NCBI RefSeq assembly: GCF_000455485.1
Contig: NZ_CBQR020000141.1
Span: 36,401 to 100,400, forward strand
Origin: Gorillibacterium massiliense
GTDB lineage: Bacteria > Bacillota > Bacilli > Paenibacillales > NBRC-103111
Direction: 5' to 3'
Length of the DNA stretch: 64,000 nt
The notes under the pieces were generated by a model, which had not been told where the DNA came from, made no database searches, and worked only from the letters and a program-made list of their open reading frames with translations. How positions within the stretch are numbered: the stretch's first letter is position 1; each line of letters starts with the position of its first letter. The position numbers and the translations under genes were made by a program. Of the stretch, positions 27,400 to 36,249 are shown in pieces.

Positions 27400-28788
27400 T
27401 TGAGACAGCTTCGGGTATTTGTTCGGATAAAGGAGCTTTTGGAAAAGCATTTTTCCGGAGAGTCGATGGATTACCGGCAAATGATCTCGCTGTTTATTCC
27501 GATTCTGATCGACCAAGCGTTTATCATCGGCTTGAATCTATTGAATACGGCCATGATCAGTTCATCGGGAGTAGCGGCGGTCAGCGCGGTCAGCACCATC
27601 GATTCCCTCAACGTATTTTTGATCAACGTCTTTGTCGCCGTCGCTACCGGGGGGACGGTGGTGGTGGCGCAGTATAAAGGCAGCGGCAATGATTCGATGG
27701 TGTCCCGGGCAGTATCCAGCTCGGTAACGTCCGTGTCGATGCTTTCTCTCGCTATCGGGCTGCTGGTGATCGCCCTGCACACACCGGCCATAAACTTGTT
27801 ATGCGGATCGGCGGCGGCGGATGTCGTCTCTCACGCCAACGTCTATTTGATCGGAAGCTGCATCTCGTACCTGGGCATAGGCATCGTACAGGCGGTATGC
27901 GGCGCGATGCGGGGTGTCGGGAAGTCCCGGGTGTCGCTGATGCTTTCCTTGATCATGAACCTGTTATATGTTCTGCTGAATGTCGTATTCATCAACTTCA
28001 TGCATATGGGCGTTCTGGGCATGACCATCGCCATTAATATCGCCCGCTACGCCGCCGCCCTTTGCGCTTTGATCTATTTGTTCAAGCTGGACGCGACTCT
28101 TCATTTAAGGTTTCGCCAGTTATTCCAGGTTCCGTGGTTTATGCTGAAAAAAATCCTTTTCATCGGCCTGCCCTTTGCGGCGGAGCAGATGTTCTTTAAT
28201 GGAGGGAAGATGCTGACCCAGGTATTCATTGTCAGCCTCGGTACCTACGCCATCGCCACCAATGCCATCAGCGGCACGATTGCCGGGGTGTTCCAAATTC
28301 CCGCCAGCGCCTTGTCGCTTACCATCGTCACGGTTGTCGGCCAGTGCATGGGAAGGCGCAATATCGCCGATGCCCGAAAGTTCATCAAGTCCTTTCTGTG
28401 GCTGGCGTCCTTCTCTCTCATCTTGATGATGGCGATCCTGATGCCCTTGTTCTACCCGCTGGTCAGTATGTTCAATCCTCCCAGGGAAATCATCGACGAT
28501 ATTTTCTGGGTAGTGCTCGTAAACGCTTTGGCGCAAATTCCGCTATGGGCGATCAGCTTCATCTTGCCCTCCGGGCTCCGGGCGGCGGGAGACTCCCGTT
28601 TTACATCGATTGCGTCGATGCTGACCATGTGGCTTTTCCGGGTGGCATTCGGCTATGTCCTGGGTATCGTGCTGAACATGGGGATACTCGGGGTATGGAT
28701 TGCGATGAACAGCGAGTGGGCCATTCGCGGAATCATCTTCCTGAAGCGCTTCAAGGGCAAGAAGTGGTATGAGCATCAACTGATTTAG
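27400..28788 (+). CDS. MATE-family efflux transporter
   Basis: A 462-residue, 12-helix cation-coupled exporter. ISLFIPILIDQAFIIGLNLLNTAMISSSG is helix 1-2 and the second MatE repeat begins near KILFIGLPFAAEQMFFNGGK. The start codon is uncertain: TTG 27400 opens the frame, and ATG 27466 (weak GGAGAG upstream) would shorten it by 22 residues but keep all helices. The substrate is unknown. It stands alone, followed by a strong terminator. Confidence 0.85.
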   Translation: MRQLRVFVRIKELLEKHFSGESMDYRQMISLFIPILIDQAFIIGLNLLNTAMISSSGVAAVSAVSTIDSLNVFLINVFVAVATGGTVVVAQYKGSGNDSMVSRAVSSSVTSVSMLSLAIGLLVIALHTPAINLLCGSAAADVVSHANVYLIGSCISYLGIGIVQAVCGAMRGVGKSRVSLMLSLIMNLLYVLLNVVFINFMHMGVLGMTIAINIARYAAALCALIYLFKLDATLHLRFRQLFQVPWFMLKKILFIGLPFAAEQMFFNGGKMLTQVFIVSLGTYAIATNAISGTIAGVFQIPASALSLTIVTVVGQCMGRRNIADARKFIKSFLWLASFSLILMMAILMPLFYPLVSMFNPPREIIDDIFWVVLVNALAQIPLWAISFILPSGLRAAGDSRFTSIASMLTMWLFRVAFGYVLGIVLNMGILGVWIAMNSEWAIRGIIFLKRFKGKKWYEHQLI

Positions 28789-28825
28789 GCTGGGTATCGA
28801 TAGTCTCATAGCCTGAAATAAAGAA

Positions 28826-28854
28826 AAACGCTCCGTGTTTCGGAGCGTTTTTTT
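28826..28854 (+). terminator. Rho-independent terminator after the MATE gene
   Basis: A perfect 10-bp stem AAACGCTCCG/CGGAGCGTTT with a 5-nt loop is followed by a T run. Confidence 0.9.
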
Positions 28855-28869
28855 ATGTGGGCTTGAGTG

Positions 28870-29346
28870 TTACCCAACGATGGCGGAGGTCGATTCGATC
28901 GCATCTCGGATGCGTTTCATCCATTCCAAGTGATGCTGTTCCTCGCGAAGATGAAAGCGGAACATGCCGTGCAAGTATTTGACTCGCAAAAAGGGCTTGG
29001 CAATCAGATTGTTCATTTTACCGCCGGAAGCGGTAATGATTCCATCGGCTTGAGTTCTTAAAAAGTGAATCAATTCATCGTAAGCTGGCGGTTCTTCCGT
29101 CCACGAGCTTGGCCGGGTTCCTTTGCGGAACAGCTCTAAATAGGATTGGGGCAGCCGGGTGTTTTCTTTGATTTGCGGGAAAATTCCATAGTCCCAGGCT
29201 ACAAGGATATGCCCCAAATTCCAGCGAATGCTGTTGTTGAAGCCTGCCGGCACGATATCGATCATTTCCGGGGCAATGGATTCTGCAAATGCAAGAGTTT
29301 GCCTGCGCAACTCGCGAAAATGAACGAACAGTTTGGTTTCTTGCAA
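28870..29346 (-). CDS. DinB-like metal-binding four-helix protein
   Basis: A 158-residue helical protein. SIRWNLGHILVAWDYGIFP supplies the first histidine and HLREEQHHLEWMKRIRDAIE the C-terminal ones, as in the DinB/YfiT superfamily of small metal-dependent hydrolases and thiol transferases. The start is taken as TTG 29346 with GGAGGG 7 nt upstream; GTG 29388 would add 14 residues but has no spaced ribosome site. Its partner and reaction are unknown. It is separated from the sugar transporter by a terminator. Confidence 0.7.
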   Translation of the reverse strand: MQETKLFVHFRELRRQTLAFAESIAPEMIDIVPAGFNNSIRWNLGHILVAWDYGIFPQIKENTRLPQSYLELFRKGTRPSSWTEEPPAYDELIHFLRTQADGIITASGGKMNNLIAKPFLRVKYLHGMFRFHLREEQHHLEWMKRIRDAIESTSAIVG

Positions 29347-29426
29347 ACGGGATCCCTCCAGTCGAGTCAGTACAAACTTTTTCGCCACCTCCGCCTTACT
29401 TCCTTTTCAACCGTAAAAATAAAGAA

Positions 29427-29461
29427 AAGCTCGAACCGGAATCAAGTCCCGGTTCGGGCTT
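29427..29461 (-). terminator. Terminator of the sugar ABC transporter operon
   Basis: A 13-bp stem (29427-29439 with 29449-29461, one G-T pair). On the minus strand it is followed by TTTTCTTTA, two bases after the last permease gene ends. Confidence 0.8.
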
Positions 29462-29463
29462 CT

Positions 29464-30297
29464 TTATTTGACCGCGCCTTGGGTAAAGCCGTTGTAAATG
29501 TATTTTTGCAAGGCGATGAAGGCCGCGGCGGTTGGGACGATGATCAGCATGACCGCTGCGCAAATCGTCTCCCAGTGGGAGCCGAAGGGGCCTTTAAAGG
29601 CGAAGAGCGAAGTGGAAATGGTGCGCAGCGCTGGGTCCGGCATGTACAAGTAGGGAATGTAGAAGTCGTTGTATATCCCAACCCCCTTGATAATCATCAT
29701 CGTAACGACGGCAGGCATCAGCAGCGGGAAAATGATCCTGGTAAAGATCGTAAAGTAGGATGCGCCGTCTAGCATAGCCGATTCGTCAAGCTGATTCGAG
29801 ATGTTATCCATGAATTGGATGAAGATATAGATGCCGATAATATCCGTACCCATGTACAGCAGAATAGCGGCTCCCATCGTGTTGAACAAGTGGAGAGCGT
29901 TGATGATTTTAAAGGTGATAACTTGAGTCGTCACACCCGGAATGAGTGCAGCGAAAAGGAACAAGGACATGATAACTCCGCGCCCTCTGAAGGCAAAACG
30001 CTGGAGCACATAGGCGATCATTGCGCCGACGAACATGTTGCCGACCAGGGCGACTGCCATGATAATCACCGTGTTTTTAAAGCCTGTCAGCATATGCCCT
30101 TTTACAAAAGCGGTGCGGTAGTTTTCAAAATTGAACCAATTGTCAGGCGGCGTCAATGCGCCGGAATTGTGATACTCCATGGACGTCTTGAAGGAAGCGA
30201 AGACAACGACGACTAGAGGAATGAGTGCGACCAATGCACCAAGGATCAAGGTGAGATATTTGAATGCGGCCGCCGGTGTAAATTTAGCTTTTGACAT
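29464..30297 (-). CDS. Carbohydrate ABC transporter permease, MalG type
   Basis: A 277-residue inner-membrane permease with six hydrophobic helices. The EAA loop that docks the ATPase is DESAMLDGASYFTIFTRIIFPLLMPA. The N-terminal helix LTLILGALVALIPLVVVVFASFKTS and the C-terminal TQGAVK are typical of CUT1 systems. It starts 2 nt after the MalF-type gene. No ATPase gene is in the operon, so a shared MsmK-like ATPase elsewhere is expected. Confidence 0.92.
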   Translation of the reverse strand: MSKAKFTPAAAFKYLTLILGALVALIPLVVVVFASFKTSMEYHNSGALTPPDNWFNFENYRTAFVKGHMLTGFKNTVIIMAVALVGNMFVGAMIAYVLQRFAFRGRGVIMSLFLFAALIPGVTTQVITFKIINALHLFNTMGAAILLYMGTDIIGIYIFIQFMDNISNQLDESAMLDGASYFTIFTRIIFPLLMPAVVTMMIIKGVGIYNDFYIPYLYMPDPALRTISTSLFAFKGPFGSHWETICAAVMLIIVPTAAAFIALQKYIYNGFTQGAVK

Positions 30298-30299
30298 TC

Positions 30300-31169
30300 T
30301 TATTTCTCCTCCTTGATAAAGATTTTTTGGATGAGCGTTACGAGAATGACAATCAAGAAGAGGACGACTGCCATAGCCGAGCCCATACCGTATTTATTGT
30401 ATTTGAATGTGGCGTTGACGGTGGCGATAACGAAGGTGTTACTGCCGTTGGAACCGCCCGTCATGATGAAAGGAATTTCGAATGGCGCAACCGAGCCGCT
30501 GATAGAAAGAATCAAGGTGACGGTGACAATTCTACGAATGCTTGGCAAAATGATATATCTGAACTGGTGCCATTTATTGGCCCCATCAATTTCCGCAGCT
30601 TCATATAGATCGGCAGGAACCGACGAGATCGCTCCAAGCAACAGAATAAAGTTAAATCCCATGTATCTCCAGATGGATGCACCGACCAGGGACACGTTGA
30701 TAATATTCGGATTAAGTAACCATTGTGGCGGATTTGCTACCCCGAAAAAGCCAAGGAAGGTATCAAGGGTTCCTTCCGGACGGAAGAAGAACAAAAAGAT
30801 CAAGCCTACAGCAACGCTGTTAATCATACTCGGGAAGAATAAGATCCCTTTAAAAAGGTTTTTCGCTCGAACTCTAAAGCTCAGTACCGTTGCAAAGTAT
30901 AAGGCAATCGCGATTTGTACGAAGCTGCCCGCAAAATAGTAAATACTGTTGACGAAGCCTTCGTAATACTTTTTTTCAGTGAAAATCTCTTTGAAATTAT
31001 CAAAGCCTACCCAGTGATAGTCCGGGGAAAAACCATTCCAGTCCGTAAAGGCGTATTTGAACATCCCGAGAACAGGGAGATATCCGAACACGGCCAGCAG
31101 GGCGAGCGGAATAAACGAAAAGGAAAGAATGATGATGACTCGTTGCGCTCGGTAAGAAAGATTCGACAT
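30300..31169 (-). CDS. Carbohydrate ABC transporter permease, MalF type
   Basis: A 289-residue permease with six helices. The EAA loop is YEAAEIDGANKWHQFRYIILPSIRR. The start is ATG 31169 behind GGAGGT; a longer frame to 31229 contains no better site. It sits between the binding-protein gene and the second permease, downstream of a strong intercistronic hairpin. CUT1 membership is clear; the sugar is unknown. Confidence 0.92.
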   Translation of the reverse strand: MSNLSYRAQRVIIILSFSFIPLALLAVFGYLPVLGMFKYAFTDWNGFSPDYHWVGFDNFKEIFTEKKYYEGFVNSIYYFAGSFVQIAIALYFATVLSFRVRAKNLFKGILFFPSMINSVAVGLIFLFFFRPEGTLDTFLGFFGVANPPQWLLNPNIINVSLVGASIWRYMGFNFILLLGAISSVPADLYEAAEIDGANKWHQFRYIILPSIRRIVTVTLILSISGSVAPFEIPFIMTGGSNGSNTFVIATVNATFKYNKYGMGSAMAVVLFLIVILVTLIQKIFIKEEK

Positions 31170-31214
31170 TCCCATACCTCCATCTCTATCCGTTTCAATG
31201 AAAAAGTTCAAAGA

Positions 31215-31248
31215 CTTAGGGGAAAGCACGCAAGCACTTTCCCCTAAG
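31215..31248 (-). promoter_or_regulatory. Intercistronic hairpin between binding-protein and permease genes
   Basis: A perfect 12-bp inverted repeat (31215-31226 with 31237-31248, loop 10 nt) without a T tract. Such hairpins usually protect or partly terminate the upstream message so that the binding protein is made in excess over the permeases. Confidence 0.7.
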
Positions 31249-31270
31249 CAAACTTCTTCATTAAAATCTA

Positions 31271-32641
31271 TTATTTCTTATAGTTTGCCGGGATCAGCTT
31301 CTCCCAGGATTTGTTCCATCTCTTATCGAGATCGTTCATGATGTCGTCGTAGGATTCCTTGGTGTTGCCGATAGCTGCTTCGATGATGCGTTTCTTGAAG
31401 TCAGGGTTATGGATACCGACTTCGGAATCGTTATCGATCTTGGTGTTGAAACCGTCCAGATCTTTCGGGCCCGGAACGGATACTTCCATCGTAACGCCAA
31501 GATCTTGGAAGCCCTTCAGCAGATCCGGAACGACCATCGGCAGCTTCGCGCTGAATCCGCCTTGATACTTGGAGGCGTAGTCGGATACGTCTACAACCCA
31601 GTGAATGAAGGCATTAGCAGCTTCCTTGTTCTTGCTGTGAACGTTGATCGCCCATTGATAGTCGGCGCCCAAAGGAGCAGACAATTTGGAAGCGTTGGTT
31701 GGGAACGGCATGTAGCCGATATCGTCCGGGTTCGGGCCGGCGCCTTGCATTTGCGTAATCGCCCAGGAACCGAGAACCATCGTTCCGATTTCGCCGCGGT
31801 TGATCATCCCTTTAGAGGATTCCCAGTCCGTGGTGGTCGGATCTTTTTCGATCAAGCCTTCTTTAGCGACGTCATACATAATTTTGAAGATGTCGTAAAA
31901 GGGCTTGCCTTTTTGCCACGGATGAGGATCTTGCAGGAAGCCCAGGTTCGGATAGTTTGGATCCCCGGAAGCCGGTTGCAGGAAGTCGGCCCATTGACTC
32001 AGGGTCCAATCGTCCTTGTAGTTCGTGTAAAGTGGAATGGCTTTGGTGTTGTCCTTGATTTTGTGCATGGCTGCGATGAAGTCAGCCGGGGTTTTCGGAA
32101 TATCGGTAATGCCAGCTTCTTTAAATACCTTCTTGTTGTACACGATACCCAAGGTATTGATCGCACTCGGAATGCCATAGTACTTATCTTCATAACGCTT
32201 CTGGTCGATTTGGGAATACTTTTCTTTATCCTTGTCGTATTCGCCCAACGGTTCGAAGAAGTTCGGGAAGTCCTTCGCATCAATGTTGTTCGGGATGAGC
32301 AGAACGTCGCCGTAATCATTGGTGTTCAAGCGGATCTTGGCGTTGTCATCATATTTGTCCAAAGCTTCCCATTTGACCTTGATGTTCGGGTAAACTTTGT
32401 TGAACTCGGCGGTGAATTCGCCTTGCAGCGTGTCGACGATGTCTGTCCGCTGGGTCAATACGGTGAGGCTGGCGCTTAAATTGCTGGCATCGGTTGTCGG
32501 CGCAGTTGTAGCTGCGTTGGCAGAATCCTTAGGAGAAGCGCTTGGGCTGCTGCTGGAGCTGGAGCTGCCGCCACCGCATCCGGCAAGTAGGCCGGTTAAA
32601 AGGACAAGTGATAATGAAGAGCCAATAACTGCTTTTTTCAC
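31271..32641 (-). CDS. Extracellular sugar-binding lipoprotein of the ABC transporter
   Basis: A 456-residue solute-binding protein. The signal peptide ends in a lipobox (LLAGC, Cys22), followed by a Gly/Ser linker and an Ala/Thr-rich tether. The mature part (LTVLTQRTDIVDTLQGEFTAEFNKVYPNIKVKWEAL...) is a family 1 (MalE-like) binding protein. It starts with GTG at 32641, read from AAGGGGG. It is the first gene of the operon and lies behind a sigma-A promoter with a putative LacI operator. Confidence 0.93.
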   Translation of the reverse strand: MKKAVIGSSLSLVLLTGLLAGCGGGSSSSSSSPSASPKDSANAATTAPTTDASNLSASLTVLTQRTDIVDTLQGEFTAEFNKVYPNIKVKWEALDKYDDNAKIRLNTNDYGDVLLIPNNIDAKDFPNFFEPLGEYDKDKEKYSQIDQKRYEDKYYGIPSAINTLGIVYNKKVFKEAGITDIPKTPADFIAAMHKIKDNTKAIPLYTNYKDDWTLSQWADFLQPASGDPNYPNLGFLQDPHPWQKGKPFYDIFKIMYDVAKEGLIEKDPTTTDWESSKGMINRGEIGTMVLGSWAITQMQGAGPNPDDIGYMPFPTNASKLSAPLGADYQWAINVHSKNKEAANAFIHWVVDVSDYASKYQGGFSAKLPMVVPDLLKGFQDLGVTMEVSVPGPKDLDGFNTKIDNDSEVGIHNPDFKKRIIEAAIGNTKESYDDIMNDLDKRWNKSWEKLIPANYKK

Positions 32642-32664
32642 TTCGTGAACCCCCTTAATTTAGC

Positions 32665-32715
32665 TTATCGATTAAGTTACGGTTCAAGTATAGTATGGCA
32701 TCGCTTTCAAGTCAA
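32665..32715 (-). promoter_or_regulatory. Promoter and putative LacI-type operator of the sugar ABC operon
   Basis: On the minus strand the -35 is TTGACT (plus-strand 32710-32715), the spacer is 17 nt, and the -10 is TATACT (32687-32692). TAATCGATAA (32665-32674) lies just after the predicted start. The same 10-mer occurs upstream of the LacI-family gene (33983-33992), so it is a candidate operator. Confidence 0.65.
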
Positions 32716-32827
32716 CGTGATTATTGCATTTTGTTATTAAATTTAGCTAAAAGATATAACAAAAAAATGAACTTTGTTAGGTAAAATTAGAGTAATTTTC
32801 CGAAACATTTAAGTAAAAACAAAAAAA

Positions 32828-32871
32828 GCGCGGAATGAAAACCTCGGTTTTCCCGGGTTTTCATTCCGCGC
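32828..32871 (-). terminator. Terminator of the LacI-family gene
   Basis: A perfect 16-bp stem (32828-32843 with 32856-32871) is followed on the minus strand by a run of seven T residues. It isolates the regulator from the transporter operon. Confidence 0.92.
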
Positions 32872-32927
32872 AAGGATATGATGATGCCGATTTCTCCATT
32901 TGTACTTATCGTTTTTTCGCTATTGGA

Positions 32928-33956
32928 TCAAACCGTAATGGTTTCAGGGTTGTGCAAATCTTTGACCGAGTTGCGGTAAATGATTTTTCCTTTCACAGTG
33001 ACGCGGCCATAGCTGATATTTGGGTTTTTTACTTTTTTGACGATGAGGGAGACAACGGATTTGGCCATTTCGGTTATATTTACTTCCACCGTCGTTAGGC
33101 CGGGCTCCGTCAAGGTGGCGAAAATCCCGTTATCGAAACCGACGACCGAGCAATCCTCGGGTACGCGGTAACCTTTCTTCTGCAAGAGCGTCACAAGGTG
33201 GTAGGCGATTTGATCGCAGATGCAGACAAAAGCGGTAGGTATCTGTTCAGGGAGCTGCAGGTCGATGAATTGCCCCTGGTCGTCCCGATCGCTTATGACG
33301 TAATCGTTCGGAACCGGTATCCCGTGTTCCAACATGGACTTGTAGTAGCCCAGATAACGGTCCAGAATGCTGCTCGTGGAGTGAATATTGCCGACATAAG
33401 CGATGTCTTGATGCCCTCTTTTTACCAAATAGTTGGTCAAATCGTACATCCCGTAGAAATTGTCCATAATGACGCAGTCCACGTCGGGGCAATCGGTATA
33501 GAAATCCAGGAAGACGAGAGGGGTGTCGGTCTCCAAAAACATATCCAGATAGCGGTGGTCCAGTTGGCCTAGAATGATGAACGCGTCTACCTTTCGCTCA
33601 TGGTAGATCCGCGGAAGAACGAGCTGATCCTCATCCTCCAGGCTTAAAATATGCAAGATGCCCGAATAGTGGTTCTCGTCCAAGACCTTGGCCAGCACTT
33701 GATAGAACTGCATATAGAAAGTTTGCGTGATGTCCGTGAATCGTTCGGAAACAATGATGCCGATATTGTAGGACAATCCCTCTTTCATCGATTTGGCCAA
33801 CGCGTTGAACCGGTAGCCGGTTTCCTCGGCAATCGTTTTCACTTTTTTGCGCAGTTCATCGCTCACACCGTCTTTATCATTGATGGCCTTGGATACCGTG
33901 ACGACGCTCACGCCTAGCTTGTCTGCAATATCGCGCATGGTGACGTTCTGTTTCAT
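32928..33956 (-). CDS. LacI-family transcriptional regulator
   Basis: A 342-residue repressor. The N-terminal HTH is VTMRDIADKLGVSVVTVSKAINDKDGVSDELRKKV, with the hinge helix region ALAKSMKEGLSYNIGIIV. The rest is a periplasmic-binding-protein-like effector domain (VVGFDNGIFATLTEPGLTTVEVN). The start is ATG 33956 with AGGAGTG upstream. It lies directly upstream of, and in the same direction as, the sugar ABC genes and probably controls them and itself through the TAATCGATAA palindrome. The effector sugar is unknown. Confidence 0.93.
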   Translation of the reverse strand: MKQNVTMRDIADKLGVSVVTVSKAINDKDGVSDELRKKVKTIAEETGYRFNALAKSMKEGLSYNIGIIVSERFTDITQTFYMQFYQVLAKVLDENHYSGILHILSLEDEDQLVLPRIYHERKVDAFIILGQLDHRYLDMFLETDTPLVFLDFYTDCPDVDCVIMDNFYGMYDLTNYLVKRGHQDIAYVGNIHSTSSILDRYLGYYKSMLEHGIPVPNDYVISDRDDQGQFIDLQLPEQIPTAFVCICDQIAYHLVTLLQKKGYRVPEDCSVVGFDNGIFATLTEPGLTTVEVNITEMAKSVVSLIVKKVKNPNISYGRVTVKGKIIYRNSVKDLHNPETITV

Positions 33957-33982
33957 AAAATCACTCCTGAATGACATCTGAG

Positions 33983-33992
33983 TAATCGATAA
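33983..33992 (-). promoter_or_regulatory. Putative operator upstream of the LacI-family gene
   Basis: TAATCGATAA, the same 10-mer as downstream of the ABC promoter. It falls in the promoter-leader region 27 nt before the start codon, which suggests autoregulation. Confidence 0.5.
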
Positions 33993-34174
33993 CTTAAAAG
34001 CCGTCAACGGGGGATTTTCTTTACGAAGAAGGCTTTTATTCGATAGTTAGTTTTACAATATTTAAGTTAATTGGCTTATTGGTAGCTTAACATGAGCAAA
34101 ACAGTTAGGCAAAATGTTATTTTTGTGTTCTGAGGCAAAAGACCGAATAGAAAGCCAAAAAGGTCCGCAAAAAA

Positions 34175-34225
34175 GGAAAAGAGCCAGCGCAACCTACATG
34201 ACGGCAGGGTTGCAAAGGCTCCTAT
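34175..34225. terminator. Probable terminator upstream of the LacI gene, downstream of the XRE gene
   Basis: An interrupted hairpin with arms around GAGCCAGCGCAACC and GGGTTGCAAAGGCTC follows the minus-strand gene that ends at 34244. The rest of 33993-34243 is AT-rich and shows no gene. Confidence 0.5.
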
Positions 34226-34243
34226 TTTGGTGGCAAGTAAGCG

Positions 34244-36028
34244 TTAGCGTAGACTCTCCAGAACGCGCCGGGCTAGTTCGTCTCCTCGGTGCTCCAAGCG
34301 AATCACTTCGGCAAGCAGTTCCCCTTGCGTGCGGCGCTGGTCACCGGTCCAAGCCAGCTTAGCGCTTGGGGCTGTTTTGGCTGAGGCGTCGTCGGGCATA
34401 TTCGCATAGAAACGTGCCAGCCTGCCGTGCATGTCCGAGTACACCTCAGTCAGTTCTGTGGCGGCCTGATGGGCCGCGCTTCCTTCCCATAGCGGCAGCG
34501 AGTCTCGAAGGTAGGTGGCGGCGCACCGGCGGGCATCCGTCAAGGCGGTCATCATGAAATGGTTGACGCTTAGCCTGTGAGCGAAGCGGGGTTCCTTCGC
34601 TTTCAAGTACCATTCTTCATCCAGCAGATCGTTCCGCCAAGACTCCAGCGCCGGATAGCCCAGCTTATAGCCCCGATTTTCCGTTTTGCTCATGGAATCG
34701 AGCTTGACCTGCAACGAACGGAGATAGCCGTCGCGTGCTGGAAGCGGGGAGCCTTGTTCGCCGAAACGTACCATGGCAAAAGGCCATTGATCCACGTACA
34801 GGTAGCCTTTGGTCTGGGCCATATCCGTTTGGAATTCCGCGTCGTCCTTCAAGTTTTCGAAGGTTTCTTCGTCAAAATACGATCGGCATACCAATGTGCC
34901 GCCATTGTTCAAATAGCCGGTAATCACGCCCCATTCAGGGGCTACCCGCAGATTGATGGCAACGGGTAGCCGTCCCTTGCGAATGCTGGCCATCACTTGT
35001 TCCTTTTCCAGTTTGCGTTCCTTCGGTCCGATCCGGTCAGCCCAATGGGGATGAATCCCGTAAGCGGTAAATGCAGGAGCGGCATAATCATAGGCGACCA
35101 AAGCGTCAACCGAGCTGTAATCCCATGCCGGGGTGAAAGCGATGCGCCAGCAGGCGCCGGATACTCCCATGAGCGTTTCATAGCAGGTTTCGATGCCCAT
35201 CGTTTTCAGGCTAAGCACCATCGCGCCGCCCCAGGAACAGTCCATCCCCATGCCAAAGCCGAGGCGTTCGACCCCTTCCACGATACAGCTCCCGTTGTCT
35301 TCCTCGCAGCGGGTGAGCCGAGTTCGGTCGGGGCAGACTATCATCCTTTCTCCTTCCAGACAGCTGACGGCATGCAGTCCTTCGCTGTTTTGATAGATCA
35401 GGAACAGGTGATCCGGCCCTTCATTGTCGATCAGGCTGGGAAAAAGCTCATGGTTCGCGGTAAAGGAATCCCAATGGTAGCTGATGATGTTTCGCAGCTT
35501 TTTCCGCACATCACGATGGTTTTGTTCGTTGCCGTAAGCGGCGTATAGAATCTCTAATTCACCTATTGTCCCGGTATGACTCACGGATTCAGCATCGAGC
35601 TTTAGCGTCTCCCCGTTCATTGCATAATCCCAATAGATACCCGATGGCGTCTCATATTTGACCAGCAGTGCCTTGTTCCGGTTGCTATTTATGGTAAAAG
35701 GGAGCGTATGCTCGCTTACGGGGATAGTCAATCGGCTGCCGACGACAAAAGAATTGATAAACAGCGTGACATCGTGGAAATCTTGTCCGTCCGTGTAAAG
35801 GGCAGAAAGGACGACCAGCTCCTGGGGCATCAGGATGCTGTCGAGGGATTGGCCGAGCGCTTTGGAGAGCTGGGGAAGGATGGCGGTTTCGGGCAGCGAT
35901 TTGCCCGTTTCCCATTTGGAGACCGCCTGGGAACTGACCTGCAACCGTTCGGCCAGTTGCTCTTGGGAAAGCTTTTTTTCTTTGCGCAGCATGGCGATGC
36001 GCTTGCCTATTTTTTCCGTACTGATCAT
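34244..36028 (-). CDS. XRE-type HTH protein with a large BtrH/C39-like domain
   Basis: A 594-residue protein. The first ~65 residues are an XRE helix-turn-helix (IGKRIAMLRKEKKLSQEQLAERLQVSSQAVSKWETGKSLPE). Residues ~70-150 form a beta-rich segment. From about 185 on it resembles the BtrH N-terminal domain family related to C39 peptidases: DSFTANHELFPSLI, GLGFGMGMDCSWGGAMV, and VAINLRVAPEWGVITGY. The helical C-terminus carries DSLPLWEGSAAHQAATELTEVY. Such fusions are seen in Paenibacillus regulators of unknown target. Function is not known. The start has no strong ribosome site, but the HTH begins at once. Confidence 0.72.
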   Translation of the reverse strand: MISTEKIGKRIAMLRKEKKLSQEQLAERLQVSSQAVSKWETGKSLPETAILPQLSKALGQSLDSILMPQELVVLSALYTDGQDFHDVTLFINSFVVGSRLTIPVSEHTLPFTINSNRNKALLVKYETPSGIYWDYAMNGETLKLDAESVSHTGTIGELEILYAAYGNEQNHRDVRKKLRNIISYHWDSFTANHELFPSLIDNEGPDHLFLIYQNSEGLHAVSCLEGERMIVCPDRTRLTRCEEDNGSCIVEGVERLGFGMGMDCSWGGAMVLSLKTMGIETCYETLMGVSGACWRIAFTPAWDYSSVDALVAYDYAAPAFTAYGIHPHWADRIGPKERKLEKEQVMASIRKGRLPVAINLRVAPEWGVITGYLNNGGTLVCRSYFDEETFENLKDDAEFQTDMAQTKGYLYVDQWPFAMVRFGEQGSPLPARDGYLRSLQVKLDSMSKTENRGYKLGYPALESWRNDLLDEEWYLKAKEPRFAHRLSVNHFMMTALTDARRCAATYLRDSLPLWEGSAAHQAATELTEVYSDMHGRLARFYANMPDDASAKTAPSAKLAWTGDQRRTQGELLAEVIRLEHRGDELARRVLESLR

Positions 36029-36249
36029 AGTTATGACTCCCGAATCCAGATTACGACGTCGTTATCTTTTATTATAGTAATTGACCAGGGAAAGACCATT
36101 TCTTTCTGGATGGGGTTAAGGAGATTTTATCCAACTGGCGGTTGAATGGAAAATAATAACAATGATAAAATGATAGAGAAGCTAGTGTCGAGATGCGTTG
36201 ACCGTAAGGGGACTTGCACGATTGTTGGATGAACGATGGGGGGATGCGT

